Assembly (NCBI GenBank): GCA_016713505.1
Contig: JADJPA010000001.1
Coordinates: forward strand, 2,431,501-2,495,500
Length of the DNA: 64,000 nucleotides
From: Candidatus Competibacteraceae bacterium
GTDB lineage: Bacteria > Pseudomonadota > Gammaproteobacteria > Competibacterales > Competibacteraceae
Direction of reading: 5' to 3'
Shown here: positions 54,824 through 61,310 of the stretch, one piece after another
Position numbering within the stretch: the first letter of the stretch is position 1
Layout of the letters: each line of letters opens with the position of its first letter
The notes under the pieces: model-generated
Databases searched by the model: none
Told to the model about the DNA's origin: nothing
What the model saw: only the letters and a program-made list of their open reading frames with translations
Position numbers and translations under genes: made by a program

Positions 54824-55282
54824 ATGTACGAATTCCTGCAATACCAAGTCCGCGATGCGATGACCGCCGATCCCATCGTCATCAGTCCCAAAGCCAAACT
54901 TCGCGAAGTCGAAGAACTGTTCGAGACCCACGATTTCAATGGCGTGCCCGTGGTGGACGAGCAGTGGCGCTTGCTCGGCATTCTGACCAAATTTGACGTA
55001 CTCAAGGCGTTCAGCCTGGACCCGCAAGCCATCGCTCCGCGCTATGACGACATCATGGAGCAAGCGATTGAAACAGTGATGACCCGCGATCCGACCAGCG
55101 TCAGTCCGAAACTGCCACTGAGCCGCTTGCTGCAAAAGCTGGTGGAAATGCGCACCAAAAGCCTGCCGGTGGTGGAGAACAACCGACTGGTGGGTATCAT
55201 CTCGCGTGAGGATGTTTTAAAAGCGCTGCGCCGCGCCACGATCAAGCACGAACTTCCGGATCATGAGGGCTCGCGGCCATGA
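54824..55282 (+). CDS. CBS-domain pair protein
   Basis: 152 residues from the ATG at 54824, with GGAGG upstream. Two CBS domains are visible: about 11-64 (VRDAMTADPIVISPKAKLRE, NGVPVVDEQWRLLGILTKFD) and about 84-138 (VMTRDPTSVSPKLPLSRLL, KSLPVVENNRLVGIISREDV). Such pairs bind adenine nucleotides and act as energy or ligand sensors. The stop overlaps the next gene start by 4 bases (ATGA), so the two are coupled. Confidence 0.9.
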   Translation: MYEFLQYQVRDAMTADPIVISPKAKLREVEELFETHDFNGVPVVDEQWRLLGILTKFDVLKAFSLDPQAIAPRYDDIMEQAIETVMTRDPTSVSPKLPLSRLLQKLVEMRTKSLPVVENNRLVGIISREDVLKALRRATIKHELPDHEGSRP

Positions 55283-56217
55283 CCACCCTGCTCTACACGC
55301 ATCCGGTCTGCCTGGAACACGATGCCGGCTACGGCCATCCCGAGTGCGCCGCCCGCCTGGTCGCCATTCTCGATGCTTTGAAAGCGGCTCCCTTTGCCGC
55401 CCTGGAATGGCGCGAGGCTCCGCTGGCCAGCATCGATCAGTTGACCCGGATTCACGTGCCCGCGCACGTCGAGCGCATCCTATCTGGAATTCCCAAACAG
55501 GGTTATTACGCCATCGACGGCGACACCATCGTCTCGCCGCAATCCGGCGAGGCCGCCCTGCGGGCGGCCGGGGCGGTGTGCGCGGCGGTCGATGCCGTCT
55601 TGCAAGACCAAGCCAGCACCGCGTTCTGCGCGATTCGCCCGCCTGGCCATCACGCCGAACCGAGCCAATCGATGGGTTTTTGCCTGTTCGGCAACGCGGC
55701 CATCGGCGCCGCCCACGCCCGCATGGCCCACGGCTTGGAACGCGTGGCGGTGATCGACTTCGACGTGCATCACGGCAACGGCACTCAAGCCGCCTTCGAA
55801 CGCGACCCGGCCTATCTCTATATTTCCACCCATCAAGCCTACATTTATCCCGGTACCGGACGTCGCAGCGAGCGCGGGGTCGGCAACATCATCAACGTTC
55901 CGCTGACGGCCGGCAGCGGTTCGGCCGAACTGCGAGAGGCGTGGCGGGAGGATATCGAGCCCGCGTTGCAACAATTCAAACCACAACTCATCCTGATTTC
56001 GGCCGGTTTCGACGCGCATTACCTAGACCCGCTCGCCGAATTGAATTTCAACGAGGATGATTATGGGTGGCTGACCGAGCGGATTGTGGCGGTCGCCCGG
56101 AAATTCTGCCAAGGCCGGGTCGTGTCGGTGTTGGAGGGGGGTTACAACCTGTCGGCGCTGACCGCCAGCGCGGCGGCGCACGTCAGCGCGCTGATGGCGG
56201 ATGACGCCAGCGGCTAG
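55279..56217 (+). CDS. Histone deacetylase family hydrolase (acetylpolyamine amidohydrolase-like)
   Basis: 312 residues. Zinc-hydrolase motifs are IRPPGHHAEPSQSMGFCLFG (120-139), VIDFDVHHGNGTQAAFE (158 on, Asp and His ligands), ISAGFDAHYLDPLAELNF (third Asp) and VSVLEGGYNLSAL. Bacterial members deacetylate polyamines, acetoin-related or protein substrates; the substrate cannot be set from sequence. It is coupled to the CBS protein. Its stop shares the CTAG at 56214-56217 with the opposite-strand thiF stop. Confidence 0.92.
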   Translation: MTTLLYTHPVCLEHDAGYGHPECAARLVAILDALKAAPFAALEWREAPLASIDQLTRIHVPAHVERILSGIPKQGYYAIDGDTIVSPQSGEAALRAAGAVCAAVDAVLQDQASTAFCAIRPPGHHAEPSQSMGFCLFGNAAIGAAHARMAHGLERVAVIDFDVHHGNGTQAAFERDPAYLYISTHQAYIYPGTGRRSERGVGNIINVPLTAGSGSAELREAWREDIEPALQQFKPQLILISAGFDAHYLDPLAELNFNEDDYGWLTERIVAVARKFCQGRVVSVLEGGYNLSALTASAAAHVSALMADDASG

Positions 56218-57428
56218 CGACCGTCGCTGGCGGGCGTTGCCGCGAGCCGGTCGCGCAGCCACGCGTCGTATCCACCCTGCAATAACCACAGGCGTCCCGG
56301 CAGCCGTTGGCCCAGCAACGCATAGGCGCGGACCGTTCGCGCCCCGCCCTGACAATAGAGTAAGAATTCGCCGGTAGCGCCGGCGGCCCGTTCGGCGAAA
56401 CGTTCGAGCTGATCCAGCGGGGCGTGTTCCGCGCCGGGAACATGGCCGGCCTCGAACTCGGCCCGAGTGCGAATATCGAGCCAACGTAATGCGGGCCGTC
56501 GCCGGCTGGCCGCGACGCTGAGCCAAGGCAAGCCGTCGGCGGAGACAGTCGCGTCTTCCGCGGCTGCCGCATCCGCCGCGCTGGCCGCTTGCGCGGCGCA
56601 AGCCCAGTCGGTTTCGGCGAGGGTGACGATCGAGGGTGTGTCGCCGCATACCACACAATGCGGATCGCGCGGCAGCCGCAATTTTTGCAAGCGCATGGTC
56701 AATAAGTCCACGGTCAGCAACGCGCCGACCAGCGGCTCGCCGATGCCCAAAATCAGCTTGAGCGCTTCGTGCGCCTGCAATACGCCGAACAGACCGGGAA
56801 CGGTTCCCAACACGCCCGCCTGGGCGCAAGACGGCACGGTGGCAGGGTCCGGCATTTCGGGAAAGAGGCAGCGATAGCAGGGTCCGCCGGGCGCGGCATA
56901 AACCGCCAGCATCCCGGCAAACGAGCGGATGCTGGCGCCGATGTAGGGCTTGTTGCCGGCCAGCACGCAAGCATCGTTGACCAGATATTTGGTAGCGAAG
57001 CGATCCGAACCTTCAATCACCAGCTCGTAGGCCGCGATCAAACCAGCGGCATTGGCCACGGTAAAGGCTTCGGGATAAACGTCGATGCACAGATTGGGAT
57101 TCAAGGCGAGCAAGTGCTGGCGGGCTTGTTCGACCTTGACGCCGCCGCAATCTGTCGCGTCATACAAAACCTGGCGCTGGAGGTTGCTCAACTCCACTCG
57201 GTCGGGGTCGATGATGCCCAACCGGCCGACGCCGGCGGCGGCCAGGTAGAGCAAGGCCGGCGCGCCCAGCCCGCCCGCCCCGATGACCAACACGCTTGCT
57301 TGCCGCAATCTCCGCTGCCCCTCCGCCCCCACTTCCGGCAACACCATCTGCCGCGCATAGCGCAGTTGTTCCTCGGGGCTGAAGTCATTCACCGTCACAG
57401 TCGAAAGCGGCTGAATCGGATCGATCAT
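56214..57428 (-). CDS. thiF: ThiF/MoeB-type adenylyltransferase with C-terminal rhodanese domain
   Basis: 404 residues from the ATG at 57428. The E1-like ATP-binding loop is VLVIGAGGLGAPALLYLAAA (50-55 GAGGLG), with GSDRFATKYLVNDAC and zinc-binding CYRC and CVVC pairs. Residues about 300-395 are a rhodanese domain with active loop LLYCQGGARTVRAYALL. It adenylates the C-terminal glycine of ThiS (or of MoaD) and may deliver sulfur. Placement at the end of the thi operon favours ThiF. The start is 14 bases after the thiE stop. Confidence 0.88.
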   Translation of the reverse strand: MIDPIQPLSTVTVNDFSPEEQLRYARQMVLPEVGAEGQRRLRQASVLVIGAGGLGAPALLYLAAAGVGRLGIIDPDRVELSNLQRQVLYDATDCGGVKVEQARQHLLALNPNLCIDVYPEAFTVANAAGLIAAYELVIEGSDRFATKYLVNDACVLAGNKPYIGASIRSFAGMLAVYAAPGGPCYRCLFPEMPDPATVPSCAQAGVLGTVPGLFGVLQAHEALKLILGIGEPLVGALLTVDLLTMRLQKLRLPRDPHCVVCGDTPSIVTLAETDWACAAQAASAADAAAAEDATVSADGLPWLSVAASRRRPALRWLDIRTRAEFEAGHVPGAEHAPLDQLERFAERAAGATGEFLLYCQGGARTVRAYALLGQRLPGRLWLLQGGYDAWLRDRLAATPASDGR

Positions 57429-57442
57429 CGTCAGGCAGCGTC

Positions 57443-58078
57443 TCAAGCAGGCGGTGGCATCGGACGCGCTGACGGCTCGCGGAACAGCGCCAGCCAAGCC
57501 CTAACCCGCTCGTTGGGGTCCGGTGCGCGCAGCACGTCGGAAACGACCGCAATCGCATCCGCCCCCGCCGCCAGCACCGCCGGCGCTCGTTCCAGCGTGA
57601 TGCCGCCGATGGCGACCAGCGGGCAGGCGAAGCGCGCTTTCCATTCACCGATCCGCTCTAGCCCTTGCGGCGACCACGGCATTTTCTTCAGCGTGGTCTC
57701 GTAGATCGGCCCTAGCGCGACGTAATCGGGCGTGGCATCGAGCGCGTTGAGCAGTTCCTGGGGGCTGTGAGTGCTGATGCCCAATTTAATCCCCGCCGCG
57801 CGAATCGCCGCGCGGTCGGCCCCCGCCAGATCCTGCTGTCCCAGATGCAGCCACGCCGCTCCTAGCGCAATCGCCTCCCGCCAGTAGTCGTTGACGATCA
57901 TCTGGCAGTCGTAATCGGCGGCGACCGCCAGCGCCTCGCGGATCTGCCGCCGCACTTCAGACTCCGCCTGATTCTTGAGCCGAAGCTGGAGGGTTCGCAC
58001 GCCCAAGGGCAAAAAGCGGCGCACCCAAGATACGTCATCGACCACGGGATAAAAACCGTAACTGCCGGCCGTTTTCAT
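57443..58078 (-). CDS. thiE: Thiamine-phosphate synthase
   Basis: 211 residues from the ATG at 58078. TIM-barrel motifs: VRTLQLRLKNQAESEVRRQI, MIVNDYWREAIALGAAWLHL, GQQDLAGADRAAIRAAGIKL, GISTHSPQELL and YVALGPIYETTLKK. It joins the thiazole and pyrimidine halves into thiamine phosphate. It lies between thiG and thiF, 10 bases after the thiG stop. Confidence 0.92.
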   Translation of the reverse strand: MKTAGSYGFYPVVDDVSWVRRFLPLGVRTLQLRLKNQAESEVRRQIREALAVAADYDCQMIVNDYWREAIALGAAWLHLGQQDLAGADRAAIRAAGIKLGISTHSPQELLNALDATPDYVALGPIYETTLKKMPWSPQGLERIGEWKARFACPLVAIGGITLERAPAVLAAGADAIAVVSDVLRAPDPNERVRAWLALFREPSARPMPPPA

Positions 58079-58088
58079 TGAAGCGCGC

Positions 58089-58889
58089 CTAGGCCTGATG
58101 CCAAAACGGCGTACCGGTGACCGGTGTGCTCGGCTCGGCCATTTCCTGCACCGGCATCGTGCCGGCGAGGTAGGCCAGCCGGCCGGATTCGACCGCCAGA
58201 CCAAAAGCCCGCCCCATCTGGACCGGATCGGTGGCGCGAGCGACGGCGGTATTGACCAGCACCCCGTCGTAGCCCAGTTCCATCGCCGCGATGGCGTGAG
58301 AAGGTTTGCCGATTCCGGCATCCACGATCAACGTGAGATCCGGGTAACGGGCGCGCAGGGTGCGCAGCGCGTAGGGATTGTTCAGGCCCTGACCGGAACC
58401 GATGGGCGCACCCCACGGCATCAGGATCGAGCAACCGGCCTGAACCAGCCGTTCGGCCACCACCAGATCTTCCGTGGTGTACGGAAACACCTGAAACCCC
58501 CGCCGGCACAGGACTTCGGCCGCCTCGACCAGCAGAAAGGGATGCGGTTGCAGGGTGTAATCGTCGCCGATGACTTCCAGTTTCACCCAGGACGTTTCGA
58601 AGATTTCCCGGCCCATTTCGGCGGTGGTCAGCGCTTCCTTGACGGTCTTGCAGCCGGCGGTATTCGGCAAGACCTGCACGCCTAGCTCCTTGATCGTCGT
58701 CCAGAAACGGCTTCCAGCGCGCTCGCTGGCGGATTCTCGCCGCAATGAGACGGTGACGGTCTCGCAGCCGGCGGCGGCGATGGCTTGCTGCAACACCGCC
58801 AGCGACGGATAGCGCGCGGTCCCCAGCAACAACCGCGAACGCAGCGAACGGCCTCCGATTTCCCACGGCGATGCGGCGGGTACCGTCAT
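58089..58889 (-). CDS. thiG: Thiazole synthase
   Basis: 266 residues. Motifs: RLLLGTARYPSLAVLQQAI, the Schiff-base Lys region SWVKLEVIGDDYTLQPHPF, LMPWGAPIGSGQGLNNPYAL and DAGIGKPSHAIAAMELGYDG. It builds the thiazole ring from deoxyxylulose phosphate, dehydroglycine and ThiS thiocarboxylate. It starts 2 bases after the thiS stop. Confidence 0.95.
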   Translation of the reverse strand: MTVPAASPWEIGGRSLRSRLLLGTARYPSLAVLQQAIAAAGCETVTVSLRRESASERAGSRFWTTIKELGVQVLPNTAGCKTVKEALTTAEMGREIFETSWVKLEVIGDDYTLQPHPFLLVEAAEVLCRRGFQVFPYTTEDLVVAERLVQAGCSILMPWGAPIGSGQGLNNPYALRTLRARYPDLTLIVDAGIGKPSHAIAAMELGYDGVLVNTAVARATDPVQMGRAFGLAVESGRLAYLAGTMPVQEMAEPSTPVTGTPFWHQA

Positions 58890-58891
58890 GG

Positions 58892-59092
58892 CTAACCTCC
58901 CTGCATCGGCGCGACAATTTCCAGCCGATCGCCGTTCTGTAGCTGAAGAGCGGCGTACCGGGAGCGCGGTACGAACTCCTCATTGCACGCCACCGCGATT
59001 CGAGCCTCTTGGTAACCCAAGGCTTCAATGGCTTCGGCCAGCGAACGCAGGTTCGCCAGTTCTTTCTTCTCACCGTTGACTTCAATGATCAT
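58892..59092 (-). CDS. thiS: Sulfur carrier protein ThiS
   Basis: 66 residues from the ATG at 59092. A ubiquitin-like fold ends in the required Gly-Gly (VAPMQGG), which is thiocarboxylated by ThiF. Other features: IIEVNGEKKELANLRSLAEA and ACNEEFVPRSRYAALQLQNG. Confidence 0.94.
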   Translation of the reverse strand: MIIEVNGEKKELANLRSLAEAIEALGYQEARIAVACNEEFVPRSRYAALQLQNGDRLEIVAPMQGG

Positions 59093-59142
59093 GCCGGGCC
59101 TCCAAATACTGTCAGGTTCGCCAGTCGAGGTGCTTTCCAACT

Positions 59143-60225
59143 TCATGCGGCGGCGGCCTCGCTCCACAGCGCCGCCGTCTGTTCCAGCCGGCGACGGTCG
59201 CGGATGAAGGCGGCGACCGTTTCCGCGACCAGCGGCGAAAGCAGGTAGCCGTGCCGGTACAAGCCGTTGATCCGCAACAGCTTATCTTGCCGGATGATGC
59301 GGGGCAGATGGTCGGGAAAGGTCGGCCGGCACTGAACGTTCAATTCCACAATTTCCGCTTCCGCAAAGGCCGGGTGCAAGGCGTAAGCCGCCGACAGCAA
59401 TTCCAACGCCGAGCGGACGGTCACAGGTCGCAGCGAATCGCTTTCGATACTGGTCGCGCCGATCACGAAACGATCGTTCGGGCGCGGCACGATATACAAC
59501 GGATAACGAGGGTGCATCATGCGGATCGGCCGACACAACCGAACCTCGCGGGTGCGTACCGTCAAAATTTCACCCCGCACCCCGCGCAAATCCGTTATCC
59601 GATCATTGGCCGCCAAGCCCCGGCAATCAAGCACCCAGTCATAGGTCTGGCGCGTGCCCCGCACCGTGATTTCGCCCGACGCAAGACGCTCGACTTCGGT
59701 TTTAAAACACAGCGTCGCGCCACCCTGACGCAGCGTCTCGACCAAGGCCGGCAGCAGCGAGCGCGGGTCGATTTCCCCTTCGGATGCCAGATAAAGCCCT
59801 TCCCCGAAGCGTCCTTCCAATTCTGGCTCCAGCTCGCGGACATCCTCTCGCCGCAGCCAGCGCAGGTAGGCTCCGAAACCAGCGCGCTCGATCCGTTCGG
59901 CCAGATGATGCATTCCGGTCCGGTCGTGGGAATGCGCGACCACCAGCGTCCCTTCGCAGCTTAGATGGACAGGTGTTGCCAGCGTCGGCACGAGCCGCTG
60001 CCACAGCGGCAGCCCGGCGGCACCCCAGCGCGCCACCTCGACTTCGGCCTCGCTCAGCTCGCAATAAGGCGACAACATACCGGCCCCGACGTGGCTGCAA
60101 TGATGGTCGAGGGCTTCGCCGCCGCGTTCGAACAGGGTGATGCGATGGCCCTGGCGCTGCAACCATAAGGCCTGAGTCAGACCGACGATCCCCGCACCGA
60201 TCACGGCGATATGGTGTTGATGCAC
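59143..60225 (-). CDS. thiO: Glycine oxidase ThiO
   Basis: 360 residues from a GTG at 60225. The FAD-binding GxGxxG is IAVIGAGIVGLTQALWLQRQ, with DAO-family signatures SHVGAGMLSPYCELSEAEVE, DCRGLAAN and GLYRHGYLLSPLVAETVA. It oxidises glycine to the dehydroglycine used by ThiG, the oxygen-dependent route in place of ThiH. It is the first gene of the thiO-S-G-E-F run. Confidence 0.93.
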   Translation of the reverse strand: MHQHHIAVIGAGIVGLTQALWLQRQGHRITLFERGGEALDHHCSHVGAGMLSPYCELSEAEVEVARWGAAGLPLWQRLVPTLATPVHLSCEGTLVVAHSHDRTGMHHLAERIERAGFGAYLRWLRREDVRELEPELEGRFGEGLYLASEGEIDPRSLLPALVETLRQGGATLCFKTEVERLASGEITVRGTRQTYDWVLDCRGLAANDRITDLRGVRGEILTVRTREVRLCRPIRMMHPRYPLYIVPRPNDRFVIGATSIESDSLRPVTVRSALELLSAAYALHPAFAEAEIVELNVQCRPTFPDHLPRIIRQDKLLRINGLYRHGYLLSPLVAETVAAFIRDRRRLEQTAALWSEAAAA

Positions 60226-60272
60226 GTTAAGCCTCTTTGGATGGTCGGAACTCGCCTCAATAGCACAGGGTA

Positions 60273-61250
60273 TCAGGGCAGCAGCACGGTCGAGCCGGTG
60301 GTTTTGCGCGCTTCCAGATCGCGGTGCGCTTGAGCGGTTTCCGCCAGCGGATAGGTTTGATGGATCTCGATTTTCACCATACCCTTCGCCACCACATCGA
60401 ACAGTTCCTCGGCGCTGGCCACCAAATCGGCGCGCTTGGCGGTGTAGGTCATCAGGGTCGGCCGGGTCAGGAACAGCGAACCCTTGGCGGCTAGAATCCC
60501 GGTCTCAAAGGGTGCGACGGGTCCCGAAGCGTTGCCGAAGCTGACCATCATGCCCATCGGCCGCAAGCAATCCAGCGAACCCATGAAGGTGTCCTTGCCG
60601 ACCGAATCGTACACCACCGCCACGCCTTGGCCGTTGGTGATTTCCCGCACCCGTTCGGTAAACTTCTCGCGGCTGTAGACGATGACATGATGACAGCCGT
60701 GAGCGCGGGCCAGTTCCGCTTTTTCGTCGCTGCCGACCGTGCCGATGACGGTCGCGCCCAGATGTCGCGCCCATTGGCTCGCCATCAACCCGACGCCGCC
60801 GGCGGCGGCATGGAACAGGATCGCATCGCCCGCTTGCACCCGGTAGGTGCGGCGTAATAGATATTGCGCCGTCATGCCTTGCAGCATCATGGCGGCGGCG
60901 GTTTGGTCGTCGATGGCGTGGGGCAATGCCACCACCCGGTCGGCGGGCATCAGCCGGACTTCGGCGTAAGCGCCGACCGGCGGGCTGGCGTAGGCCACCC
61001 GATCCCCCACCTTGAATTCGGTCACCCCATCGCCGACTGCTTCGATGCGGCCCGCGCCCTCCATGCCGAGTGTCCAGGGCAGTGACGGCAGCGGGTACAA
61101 GCCGGTGCGATGGTACACGTCGATATAGTTCAGCCCGACCGCGCCGTGACGGATACGCACTTGACCGGGGCCGGGGTCACCGACTTCAACTTCTTCCCAA
61201 CGCAGGATTTCGGGACCACCGTGCTGGTGAATACGGATTGCTTTGGGCAT
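60273..61250 (-). CDS. qor: NADPH:quinone oxidoreductase (zeta-crystallin type)
   Basis: 325 residues of the zinc-free MDR family. QOR features: GLNYIDVYHRTGLYPLPSLP, GMEGAGRIEAVGDGV, the nucleotide loop FHAAAGGVGLMASQWARHLG and a C-terminal HRDLEARKTTGSTVLLP. It reduces quinones with NADPH in the cytoplasm. It sits 60 bases after purL and 47 before thiO, so it may share a transcript with either. Confidence 0.93.
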   Translation of the reverse strand: MPKAIRIHQHGGPEILRWEEVEVGDPGPGQVRIRHGAVGLNYIDVYHRTGLYPLPSLPWTLGMEGAGRIEAVGDGVTEFKVGDRVAYASPPVGAYAEVRLMPADRVVALPHAIDDQTAAAMMLQGMTAQYLLRRTYRVQAGDAILFHAAAGGVGLMASQWARHLGATVIGTVGSDEKAELARAHGCHHVIVYSREKFTERVREITNGQGVAVVYDSVGKDTFMGSLDCLRPMGMMVSFGNASGPVAPFETGILAAKGSLFLTRPTLMTYTAKRADLVASAEELFDVVAKGMVKIEIHQTYPLAETAQAHRDLEARKTTGSTVLLP

Positions 61251-61310
61251 GAGTTTTTCTCCTCCAAAAAATTCAAAAAGGTTTGGTCGCAGCGCTCGGA
61301 CGTGGCTCGA

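Noticed and set aside
60226..60272. TPP riboswitch before thiO
   Set aside because: The 47-base gap is too short for the element and the conserved CUGAGA-type core is not present.
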